Positions 25,388 through 54,869 of a stretch of 64,000 nt of DNA are shown piece by piece (the stretch's first letter is position 1; the number at the start of each line of letters is the position of its first letter). The notes beneath the pieces were generated by a model, which saw only the letters and a list, made by a program, of their open reading frames with translations, did not search any database and was not told where the DNA came from. The stretch is from Baylisascaris procyonis (Eukaryota > Nematoda > Chromadorea > Rhabditida > Ascarididae), in assembly GCA_037389465.1 (NCBI GenBank), contig JAZARR010000027.1, positions 61,403-125,402 on the forward strand. The letters are read 5' to 3'. A program made the translations under genes and the position numbers.

Positions 25388-28300
25388 CTACTGATTGCTA
25401 GAAGCATCACAATTCACAGCCAACTTATCCATGTCGACATCAGTTAGCCAATAGAACGAGTCTGAATTGTGTTTTGCACTCTGCGAAGGTTGCACACTAT
25501 CAGTGCCTCGATCGTTTAGGCGTTTAGCTCGCGCCTCAACGGCCATATTTCTACGACGAAGTAAATCCTCAGCGCTTTGAATAATCCTTTCGATACGCTC
25601 CAGATCTATTGGACCAGTTTGCATCGTAGAAGATTCATCTGCAATAAATGATGCGATTACTATATCGTTGAAATTACTTTGGTTCAGCGATTCTGAGTTC
25701 GCACTCTCCGCTAAATTCATCAGCACATTTAATTTCAATTCATATCACATTCCTGAAACTTCAGTTCTGATGTAGCCTATTGCTACACTTGACTTTCATG
25801 GATGAATTAAGCCATCCCCAAAATAAATGTCTTTTTACGAATCGACCTTCCAGTAGAAATCTCAACTTTTCAGACTTTGAATAACTTAGCCTATGTACGA
25901 TTCCGAAACCAAATTCTAGCAACGAAATTCTCAGCGCACAGGTTCTCCGGAAGAAAATGTGTGGTCGTGACAAAACGAATGCCTTATAATTTGCAGAAAG
26001 AAGTACCTCTTTCCGTTTTGTTTATTGTCGCCTCCGAAAGGAATTTCTTTATTGGTAGTGGTTGATCTGGTTTCGGTAGGCGATGCTTAAGAAGCATACT
26101 AGTAGGCACAGATCCTTGCCGCTCAGAAGACACGATGTGTCCGTCATAAATAAATTTTTTAGCTTCCAAACGTATATCCGGTACACTAACGCATTCCATA
26201 TTCCCGAATTGTGCGGGGTTGTGTTGGCTCGAAAGAGGCTGCAAAAAAAAAACATTACAAATTTCGAGGTTATTTAAACGAAATTTCACTAAAAAGTAGA
26301 GAGGTTACCCTTTGCGGTCTCATTGTCAAGGTTACCCTAAACCTTTGGGAACTTTAAATCCCGATCAAATCCCCGTTCCATACCTTCTCAGTCCTCCTCA
26401 TCCAAAGAAAGAAAGTCCCATATAGGCTGCCTACAATTTCAGCCCCTTGAAGTATGCGTGATGGTAGACTCATTTGCTAAAAATCTAACGTTCTCCTCTC
26501 CGCTCCGTCCTCACTGTTCACTACTGAATTGCTCATTTTGATATAAGGACTGCTCCATTTAGCTTATTAGGAATCCGACCGTTTTCAAGGAATTCGGCTT
26601 TCCAACTTTTATGTCGGGGATTTCTCGCCCTCATAAATCGTTCTTCCTCAAGGTCTCCACGACGAGACAATATTCTAGTCCAGTTCATATTCCCTGATCT
26701 TTGATGAGCCCACCCAGATAGGGAACAATTCTTCAACGTTATCATCCCCAGGTTTTCCGTCGAGGAGTCTGTGAGGATCAACCGCTCCCGGGCGAGTCTC
26801 TACGATTGGAAATCCTCTCTTTGTATCACATTTGAGTTGATAGTAGGAAAACATAGGAAACTAACCTTGCCGAAACTATCTCCGTCATTCAACTCGTTGC
26901 TTAAAGCAGCCGAATCAACTAATCCCATGCTGGGATTGCAAATTGGTTCGAATACTCTCGATTTTTGCAGAGAATGGCGGTGATCGAAGTCGAGACTTTT
27001 TATGGATTCGCCACTAAGCGATGATAACGAATTTGGCTGCATCTGTTCCAAGACTGTCATTTGTGGAATGCATACGGTTGATTGAGCACCGATAGTGGAT
27101 AACTCAGTTTGTGCATTCACACGAATGAGCGGCTCAAATATTGTACGATTCCCTCTCAACAGAGCTTCTTCCCATGTATTTGTTGTACCTCTAGAAATTC
27201 GGTCAACTATATGTAAGCATTCCCTGAAGATAACGGTGGGAGAAAACAGGATTTCGGAAAATCCAAGTTTTTTGGATATAGCTATTCATGACCGGTCCAG
27301 AAGTGATGGTCGTTTTCAACTCTAAATGCGACTGCTATGGTTGTCAAAAACGAAAAGAAATTATATAAAACACAGAGCTCTTAGTTATTAGAAGCCGAAA
27401 AGTCTCCACTATGATTCTAATTTTTTTATTTTCCACTTCCTATCTAGGGCCTACTAAATCGCTGACATATTCCAATAATTCAAAAGTGATTACCTTAAAA
27501 TCGAAACATTATTGCACAAACCACATATGCATCTAAAACCCACTGTGATTATGACTTGTTCGAAATGACCTACGAGGCAATTTTTGGAGCGTGGTTCGTT
27601 GGATGAAGATAATTTTTGTCTTAGAGAAACACATACATAAGCAAAGACATGATACTGCATTAATGGGCTTCTATAAGGCTAAATTGACAGAGGTGTATGA
27701 AATTAAAATAAAAGATATCATAGAAAAATATAAACTCTTTTAGATGGATGACATGCAAAAGCGATGATTCACGTTGTCCTTCGGAAACATCAATATCGCT
27801 CGCATTATTATGCAAGGATGTCATGAGGCCCGCTGCTTCATTATTGGTTGCATCCAAACAGCAATACTCTTGCTTCGCAGGATTCTTCAGCTGCAAATGT
27901 ATTTCTTCTCATCTATGACAACAGTTGCCTTTTCTGCAATAAACATATTTTATTGCCGATTTGCCTTCTAAGTTTTTCAAAACTGAATCCCACAATATTC
28001 ACCCTAGGGATGAAAGGTTTCCTAAATGCCTATCATGAAACAAAAGCGAGAGAACTGGCTCTCCTGAAATGTGAATAATATCGAGTTGCTATTGAACTAT
28101 ATGCTTGAATGCATTGTACATCACTTTCATTCGAATACTCTTTCAATCTAGGCAGCTGAATTAAAATATTTGCTCAAACTCGTGGATGTGAACTCAAACA
28201 AATCTAAGAATAAAATTATCCATATAGAATAACATTGACATTATATATTCTACTAAACATTCAGATACAACCATAATGCATGAACCGTTCCGGTGCGCAA

Positions 28301-31300
28301 ACAATTATCGAGTTAAGGATACGGTGAATGAAACAAAATCGTAATCAAGACAAACAGCTATTATATACTGCCCGACGTGCACTCCCATTTCTACGAACGT
28401 AGATGCGCGTCTGTGTAATGCACGTATTGCATGATGCATCATCAAGCAACATAATTAATAAACAATACCTACATTCAAGTGAACAGCTTTTTCAAAGAAG
28501 CTCATCGATGCAATATCGTCGAATTGAATCGAATAACGCACTCTGTAGTTGTTGTGCCCACTATTATAATGGAAATCATACGTCATCATGCTAGTTGCAA
28601 AAGAAAAACGCACAAGCACATTTGATGATATGCGATTATCGTTCACCTAAACCTCTCATTATTATAAACGAAGAGTCTACACACCGAAAAATGCCTTCGC
28701 TGTTGTTACGTATTTATAATTAAGGTCAAGTGAAAAATTTTCCATATACTTTAAATAAAATTATGCCAGCTTTGCTTAGTTCCATCCTCAACTACCCCCT
28801 CCCGCATACTCAGATCCACTCCCAACTATCCTCCTCCTTGATTAAACAAAGAATCTCTTGGCCCTCCTCGCCAGAAACTTATCTCTAAAAGTAGCGTTGG
28901 AAATATACGAAACCTCGCCGCGCTTGTCAACTCAAAATTTAAAAAAAATGGCCATCAGTCTGTAATTCCTTATCGACGATGCATGGCTAGGTTTAGCTAT
29001 GATATAAACACATTTATAAAAGTATACGCTTATGATTTTAGTAACCTGGATTTAACGACATATGCAAGTGTATAAACCGCTCTGAAATCCCACTTAAACG
29101 TCGCGTAATGAATATAAACCGCTCTGAAATCCCACTTAAACGTCGCGTAATGAAAAAGGTATCATTGTAGTCGCAGGATATCCAATGAAAAAAAAGCCTT
29201 CCGAGAGACATTGTGAACCAACGGCATAGTCAAATTCACTAGCACATGTACAAATTCCCTCACTAAAACGGAGAACATTTTTGGGAAATTTTTGAAGAAA
29301 TTTTTGAAGTTAAATAAAGCTGATGCGAAGGTTTAAAAAAAATACATAATATCCTTGCAGACTGAATTCACATATCTGACAACTGTCGAAGAATATCCGT
29401 TTTTATCTCATTTGAAATCGAAACGATTCACAGTCAAATCATTAAATCCTTCTCAATATCTGCTTCGTCATATCAAATCTCGTTCATACAAAAGATTGGC
29501 ATGTTCCAAGTTATCAGCTACGAATGAAGAAAAAAAGAAATAAAACCGAAAGAGATATAGAATCAATAAAAGGAGTCAAGCATTATACATACAACGAATG
29601 ATCCTATGGTGATTGATGCAACGTCGAACTCTACCGCGCCCTCTTCATTAGCTTTTACTTCCAACGCTCCTATAATTATTCCCGTTATTTCTTTCTCATG
29701 CATTTGCAAATCACTCAAGAAGGCAAACCATTCGGATAAACGGTTAAATAAAAAAATGCAAAGGGATATTACACAAAAAAAAATTATTACAGAAAATAAT
29801 CTTGAAAACTTTTTTTTGTTATTATTGGTTAGTGGCATTCATGACAAGCCATTTGCAACTTTATCGTCTTATTGCTAGGAAGTCAGGAGATACTCACGGG
29901 AAAACGACGACCGACTTCATCAACGAAAGAGAGAACGGCGATTGGGCCACGATACCAAAGTTTTTCATGAGACGAAAGGAATGCGCTATAGGCAATGACT
30001 TACCATCCGGGTGCTTCTTGCGAGGACGCGAACGTGATCTTGAAATGGTGGAACCTTTAACTCTTTTGGTTGCTTTCTTTTTTGATAAAGAATTGATAAG
30101 AGTCTCGACGTTTGCGTCTTCATCATTGCATCCTGAAGCCCTTCTTTTTTCCAGCTGAAATTGAAGCTGAATTTCAAACTCATATTTGAATAAATGAAAC
30201 TGCCAACTAACCTTCTTCCTTCCTATATCTATAAAAAGGTGCAATTGAATGAGCACATGCAATTTCATAATTTACAGGAACATCATATGCATCCGATGCA
30301 AACAACATCTACGCGGAATGCGGAAAAATGTTCAACAATGGGACAGCGCGGTCTATTATATGTTGAACAAGAAAATGAATGTCGAGAAGATCGCCTATGT
30401 AATGAGTACTTCAAATGCATCACAGTTAGTGAAGTGAATAAACTGAAGCCAGAAAGTGCAAGTGGATCGCCGATTGTAAGCAATGTCTATCATTCGTTCC
30501 AACGGTGAATCGACAGAATTCCGCATATATTTCCGCCACCAACCTGGCAACTGTTTCCGCAACCAACCTGGCAACTGTTTCCGCAACCAACCTAGCAACT
30601 GTTTCCGCAACCAACCTGGCAACTGTTTCCGCAACCAACCTGGCAACTGTTTCCGCAACCAACTTGGCATCTATTTCCGCAACCAATCTTGAACACTGCA
30701 TCACATACAACGTAGGAGCAAGAAGGAAAGATGGCAATAATAAATTTCAGCAATCAACATAGATTAGCTGTTACGTTAACGGACTTTATAAGAGAGAGCG
30801 AAGGAAGAATCCCTAATCACATTGGTAGTAGGAAGTTGTTGACAATGATTCAGGCAACGGAACTTTTTTAGATTATTTTGGAATAGTGCAATAAACCTCA
30901 CTAAGGAAAACCAATTTCATTTCCATGCCACCCATATCCCCATTCTTAGAGGCAAAAATCCAAAATTTTGGCGGAATTTTTAAAATACACTCTCATTTGC
31001 TTGCAGGATAATCTTGTGCTATCATGCAAGAAAACGTAGTTGTTTTGATCCATTTTCCGTTCTTTAGTCGATCATCTGCTTTCCTATATGTTCAACCGTT
31101 CTAAAGAGATCTTTAAACTAATGGAATAGAGAATAAAGAACTAAGAGAGATGCAATAAGAAAACTACTATAAACATATTTCAATAACATTGAAGGAATTG
31201 AAAAAACATATGAAACAAGAAAAACTAGAAGAATGCAGAAACCCTCGTAAATAAGAACGATTTTAGTAAAGAACTAATAACAAGTTTCTATACTTCTGTT

Positions 31301-31665
31301 TTTGAATTCCGATAAAGTTTCGAGCGCAGATGTCATAGTGCTCTTTAGCTAGAACATCTCGACGAATCGAAGAGACAGTAGCATGCATTTACAAGCCTTA
31401 ATTTGGCTTGTAAATGCAGAAATACGGTACACATAGACATCTTATAAAATAAATTTTAAAAAAATACTAGCCGAAAATCAATTCAAACCTCGTCGCATAG
31501 ATCCAACACGATTTTCAACTGTCGAGTGGTGATGCATGTAAACAATGCCATTCTTAACGATGACTCCGGCTCCAATCCTGATTTGTGACGGTTTTTCCGG
31601 CTAGCGATATTGGAATTTTTTGGCGAAATATCGCTCAACTCTTTCGTGCTTTCCTTCGTCGCCAT
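25388..31665 (-). CDS. Copy B: unrecognised 524-aa protein, intact eight-exon gene
   Basis: Exons 31489-31665, 30004-30154, 29593-29669, 28473-28646, 27736-27890, 26866-27223, 26007-26238, 25388-25638. All junction phases agree (0,1,0,0,2,0,1) and the sum is 525 codons. Most borders are canonical; the exon 5 donor GTTTAT is weak. Residues 1-60 hold a conserved ALFTCITTRQLKIVLDLC helix-like segment. Residues 60-110 are strongly basic and Ser/Arg-rich (KKATKRVKGSTISRSRSRPR), probably nuclear. Residues 110-192 form a beta-rich-looking module with EFDVASITIGSF and YSIQFDDIASMSFF. The rest is low in charge and Ser/Thr-rich, with a conserved 100-residue block in exon 6 and a C-terminal SFYWLTDVDMD motif. 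The alternating IGxF...YDF...IQFDDI pattern faintly recalls a module of uncharacterised plant and protist proteins, but that is from memory and weak. Function unknown. Confidence 0.72.
29071..29154. repeat. 42-bp perfect tandem duplication
   Basis: Two identical 42-base units side by side (29071-29112 and 29113-29154) in intron 3 of copy B, starting TATAAACCGCTCTGAAATCC. Identity implies a recent slip or assembly artefact. Confidence 0.9.
30535..30692. repeat. 24-bp minisatellite, about 6.5 units
   Basis: Units of 24 bases with core ACCAACCTGGCAACTGTTTC, in intron 1 of copy B. Because 24 is a multiple of three, open frames run through both strands (LATVSATN on +, VAETVARL on -); these are a consequence of the repeat rather than evidence of coding. 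Confidence 0.92.
31384..31418. repeat. Perfect 14-bp inverted repeat, 7-base loop
   Basis: Arms 31384-31397 and 31405-31418 (TGCATTTACAAGCC and its complement) with loop TTAATTT, in intron 1 of copy B, about 70 bases downstream of the exon 1 donor on the gene strand. It could fold in the pre-mRNA, or be the ends of a tiny palindromic element. Confidence 0.85.
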
Positions 31666-32700
31666 TCACAATAGACTTCAAAAAGCAATGTGCTGAGCCG
31701 CTCACATTGCAATTATAGAATATACACCTACTCTTATGAAGGTTGGTCCGCAAACAGTGACGACACTAGTAAACGGTTTTTTTGGCTCACTAAACAAAGG
31801 ATGGAGCAATTGAAAAAACTCTATAGCGCCAAGTTCTTCACTGTGGTAATATTAAGCAAAAAGTCAGCATGTTGCACGGTCAACGTACCGATGGGCAGAT
31901 AGAAGGTGAGTTCCCCTTCTCGGCAAGTCGGTCAACTGCGACTTCAACAACTACAATTACTGAGAAAAGGAACGTTCGGTGTGACAAAGTTCATAAACGT
32001 TACGAAGTCGACCGATTGCTTATTTATCGCATATGAACACGGAGAGGATTATCCATCGTCTGGGTTATCCAGAATTAACTAAGATCACGCATCATAGCTA
32101 CTTCCGTGCATATAGATGCAACTTAACAGCAAGGAGTATATTTGAGCGCAAACAAGTGACTGAATAGAAATGGGCCAAACATTATGAAATCGCATTTGCT
32201 TGCAAGTTAAAAAACTAATTTCTGAGTTCGACAACACTTTATGTGAACACCATAGGTGAGACGAATTATGACAGCAATGAGGTTACAAGACCATCTAGTA
32301 GATTAAACCTATACCATATCCCTACCGTAGCTCATTGTTTGCGATTTCAAGCTATCGCAGACTATAGAGAAAAACGCTGCTCAAAACTTTCGACTTTTCA
32401 TCATAGAAACTCAGAAAATGTGAATGAATCGAACGCCGATGGAGTCTGGAGGAAAAATGGTGAGATGGCGCTGTTGAGGCGGAGTCGATACGCAAAAAAT
32501 CGCTCGTTAAAAGAAGTGATGAAAGAAGACAATCACTAATTGGTGGACAGACAGGTATGTAAATTTGCGAACTTTCATAACTACCTGTCAAATCATATCA
32601 AACCAAAAAAAAAAAAGTTTAAAAGTCCGATAGGGAGCAGCGAGCAAAAAAGGAAACAACCGTCCACCTCAACGGATATAAACAACAATGATTGCAACTA

Positions 32701-34623
32701 TGCGCTGTAGTGGAGTAGAAGCCTTCGAACCGCTCAATCAACTATGTGATCGCTGCTTGCGAGTACGAAGTCATCGTGCCAAAAAAAAATATATCGTAGT
32801 TTTTGGAATGTATTTCTTTGCAGAGAAAGAATATTATAGCACTATATCATATATGAATACGCAACTACAGTATAAATACAGTATCGTGTGATTCATCGTG
32901 GGTGGTCATCAATTGCAATCCAAACTTTTGCACATTGATTTAATTTAAATGAAGCATTATTTGAGCCGAAACTTAGTTTATCTATATATCAGCCATGAGA
33001 ATAATAGGCAATAATGTACTACCAATATTATACATGTTTTCGTACGGAAATAAAATTTGATTTATTTTCATTGAGATAATCGAATTTCATCGCTAAATTT
33101 CCAAAGAAAGTAGCAGCGTAATGTGTTGATAACAATCACTTCAATGAAATCACTTATCGTTAAAGCAATGATTGAAGTGAATTTAAATGATATGAGTTTC
33201 CCCAATTAAGTTATATGTTAACTTCTAATTTGGACTATCAATATTTAAAAGTTTAACAATAAAGCAATGAATAAGTTAAACACTTTTTTTATTATGATCG
33301 AATAAACCCTTTCAAATTATCTTTTATATTTTTATTTACATCGATTTGAGGCAATTATTAGTGCTGGAAGGAGTAATAAGGAAAAGAGAAAGGAATAAAA
33401 AAGATTGAAAAATATAGAAATGGGGATTGCTACTAGTAGGAGATAAGAAAATAACAATAATTAGGCATTTTTTATTAACCTTATATGGTACTTCATTGTT
33501 GCAATTCTCTTATATTTATTACTGCAAAATGCAATCGTTCGAATATATATTATATTTACGATCGTATCACTCATAAAGCTCCACTTGTACGAAAATAAAT
33601 CCTAGAAGGAATCACTATAGAATATCCGATATTTAACTGTATTGTTCAATTCGAATACAAAATTACATTAATATAAAAATATGTTCAATACAGCAACCTC
33701 ATATAAAAACGTCATCACTATGAATTCCATCATTAGACGACGAATCAACTATACTTTCCCAATGAATTATACTTTCCCAACGAGGAATACTTTACCCGAT
33801 GAAAGGGAAGGAAGTAGGAAAGGGGAAAAAAACAAAACGCGCACATCTACTATTAAAATGGACTATAGGAAGACGAGCAGGATGCCAATTATAGACTTTT
33901 AGCGTAAAGAAGGTAAATCCCCATGCTTCAACTACTCTCGTGCTTTCAATATTGCTTACTTCTGAACATGTCTATGGGTCCATTCGATTTGAGGACTCAC
34001 ATTGGTGGCCTTATTATGACTCTACCTTCCTCCCTCATCACTATGCAACGGTAGAAGTACTGATATATCCATTGGGGGTTTTTTCCTCCACAGAAATAAA
34101 CATGAACTTGTTAGGATAATGCTAGTGATAACCTCGTATTTGTTAGATAGATCATTACTTGAGACGCTTTTCTCGAGAATATTCATCAAAGCATAAAAAA
34201 GAGAGAGAACATAACGGAAACCGGGTTATTGAATGATGATGATGATGGATATTGCTACATATAGAAATGATAACATTATCACTAAACAATTGAATGCTCA
34301 TTTATATACATGATCAACGAAAAATCGAAACATTTCAGTGCTATCATTTCAATTCTTAGCGTAAATTTTGATGTTTATGCTAGTTGAATTCCTGGAATTG
34401 TTCTATGGGCTCGATGATGGAAATCCCTTACGCCTCATATTATCTCCATTCACTTATATTTTCAAACAAATAAAAAAAAAAAGATCTTTAATACGACAAA
34501 AAAAAATGTTTTTTACTCTTTTAGGCTATATAACGGTGATTTGTCACTTACCGCCTATCCTCTTTTTCCTCCTTTTACCAGTAAGAAAATCATCTCATCG
34601 TAAATCAGGTAGTTGTAATTAAA
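32701..34623. other. Intergenic, no gene supported
   Basis: AT-rich spacer between the 5' flank of unit B and the 3' end of the UBE3B-like gene. Short ORFs only (such as 33681-33902), with no conserved motif or convincing splice context. Confidence 0.4.
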
Positions 34624-52477
<17,854 letters not shown>

Positions 52478-52536
52478 CTACTCTTTACCTGTTTTAAATT
52501 CATCGTTTTTCAATTGCTTCAATTATCTCATCTCGA

Positions 52537-52723
52537 TAAATAAATAATAAATAAATATAAACATAAATAAATGAGTAAATAAATAAATAAAGAAATAAAT
52601 AAATAATTAATTAATTAATTAATTAATTAATTGAATAAACTGATAAATAAATGAATGAATGAACAAATAAGCAAATAAATAAATAAATAAATAAAAATAT
52701 AAATAAATAAATAAATAAATAAA
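52537..52723. repeat. TAAA/TTAA simple array upstream of UBE3B
   Basis: About 185 bases of AAAT, TTAA and GAAT tetranucleotide variants starting roughly 60 bases upstream of the UBE3B-like start codon, so it sits in the promoter or 5' leader region. Confidence 0.9.
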
Positions 52724-53256
52724 TACTCCATCTACTTCAATTTTTCGATGTTCTTTACCATAGAAAATCGTCAATTATTTTCCACTGCAAATTCCTACAC
52801 AGAACCCATCGAAACGATCGATGAAATGTCGACGAAATGACTCTAATTACGTAATAAAACGCCGAATTGCAATGTAATTTATTTTTATTCATGAATGCAT
52901 TTAATTATCAATCAATATTCAACGAAGCAAATTACATTCTTTCATGGTGTATTTTTCGAGTATCATACAGATTGTGTAGAATGTTGAATGACCAAGTTAA
53001 GCCCCAAAATACCCTCTCAACTAATGAAATAGTGCTATTCACAAGAAGTTGAAATATGTAAAATTAGCTGAAAAGGATATTTTAAATGATGAGCGACCGC
53101 AAGCTATACTACTGGACACCCCTTGAAAACTCTAAGACGTAGTGACGGGTAGGAGAGTGGGGGAAGGGGGAAGGTGACGATCGGCGAAAAGAAAGGAAGT
53201 GAATTCGATTGGAATATTTAGCTGAGTGCATAAACTTCTAATCGCTTAATGAAATG
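52724..53256. other. Intergenic, no gene supported
   Basis: Unique AT-rich spacer between the TAAA array and the 33-bp minisatellite. It ends in a G-rich purine tract at about 53149-53176. Confidence 0.45.
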
Positions 53257-54869
53257 AACAGCCAAATGACCAACACTTTCGCTTGCTTTAACAGTCAAAT
53301 GACCAATACTTTTGCTTGCTTTAACAGCCAAATGACCAACACTTTCGCTTGCTTTAACAGCGAAATGACCAACACTTTCGCTTGTTTTAACAGCCAAATG
53401 ACCAACACTTTCGCTTGCTTTAACAGCGAAATGACCAACACTTTCGCTTGTTTTAACAGCCAAATGACCAACACTTTCGCTTGCTTTAACAGCGAAATGA
53501 CCAACACTTTCGCTTGTTTTAACAGCCAAATGACCAACACTTTCGCTTGCTTTAACAGCGAAATGACCAACACTTTCGCTTGTTTTAACAGCCAAATGAC
53601 CAACACTTTCGCTTGCTTTAACAGCGAAATGACCAACACTTTCGCTTGTTTTAACAGCCAAATGACCAACACTTTCGCTTGCTTTAACAGCGAAATGACC
53701 AACACTTTCGCTTGTTTTAACAGCCAAATGACCAACACTTTCGCTTGCTTTAACAGTCAAATGACCAATACTTTTGCTTGCTTTAACAGCCAAATGACCA
53801 ACACTTTCGCTTGCTTTAACAGCGAAATGACCAACACTTTTGCTTGCTTTAACAGCCAAATGACCAACACTTTCGCTTGCTTTAACAGCGAAATGACCAA
53901 CACTTTCGCTTGTTTTAACAGCCAAATGACCAACACTTTCGCTTGCTTTAACAGCGAAATGACCAACACTTTCGCTTGTTTTAACAGCCAAATGACCAAC
54001 ACTTTCGCTTGCTTTAACAGCGAAATGACCAACACTTTCGCTTGTTTTAACAGCCAAATGACCAACACTTTCGCTTGCTTTAACAGTCAAATGACCAATA
54101 CTTTTGCTTGTTTTAACAGCCAAATGACCAACACTTTCGCTTGCTTTAACAGCGAAATGACCAACACTTTCGCTTGTTTTAACAGCCAAATGACCAACAC
54201 TTTCGCTTGCTTTAACAGCGAAATGACCAACACTTTCGCTTGTTTTAACAGCCAAATGACCAACACTTTCGCTTGCTTTAACAGCGAAATGACCAACACT
54301 TTCGCTTGTTTTAACAGCCAAATGACCAACACTTTCGCTTGCTTTAACAGCGAAATGACCAACACTTTCGCTTGTTTTAACAGCCAAATGACCAACACTT
54401 TCGCTTGCTTTAACAGTCAAATGACCAATACTTTTGCTTGCTTTAACAGCCAAATGACCAACACTTTCGCTTGCTTTAACAGTCAAATGACCAATACTTT
54501 TGCTTGCTTTAACAGCCAAATGACCAACACTTTCGCTTGCTTTAACAGCGAAATGACCAACACTTTCGCTTGTTTTAACAGCCAAATGACCAACACTTTC
54601 GCTTGCTTTAACAGCGAAATGACCAACACTTTCGCTTGTTTTAACAGCCAAATGACCAACACTTTCGCTTGCTTTAACAGCGAAATGACCAACACTTTCG
54701 CTTGTTTTAACAGCCAAATGACCAACACTTTCGCTTGCTTTAACAGCGAAATGACCAACACTTTCGCTTGTTTTAACAGCCAAATGACCAACACTTTCGC
54801 TTGCTTTAACAGCCAAATGACCAATACTTTCGCTTGCTTTAACAGCCAAATGACCAACACTTTCGCTTT
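53257..54869. repeat. 33-bp minisatellite, 48 full units plus partial
   Basis: 53257-54840 is exactly 48 units of 33 bases, followed by a 29-base partial unit. Two main unit types alternate, giving a 66-bp period: one with AACAGCC and GCTTGCTTT, one with AACAGCG and GCTTGTTTT. A third type (AACAGTC...ATACTTTTGCTTG) occurs at unit indices 1, 15, 25, 35 and 37, so a 10-unit (330-bp) higher-order repeat spans indices 15-35. Because 33 is a multiple of three and the units lack stops, long open frames run on both strands (NSQMTNTFACF repeated on +, KASESVGHLAV and LLKQAKVLVIW on -). I treat it as noncoding tandem DNA: there is no splice or start context and no amino-acid-preserving pattern that favours one frame. 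Confidence 0.95.

Larger units (their letters stand above)
24560..32700 (-). repeat. Tandem unit B (right copy)
   Basis: About 8.1 kb, collinear with 12336-20880 in exons, much of the introns and both flanks. It includes the intact gene copy. Approximate borders, aligned by eye. Confidence 0.7.

Noticed and set aside
30395..30762. ORFs with VAETVARL / NLATVSAT repeats
   Set aside because: Consequence of the 24-bp minisatellite inside intron 1 of copy B; the spliced gene model skips it.
53257..54869. CRISPR-like array
   Set aside because: There are no spacers: units abut directly, and the host is a eukaryote.
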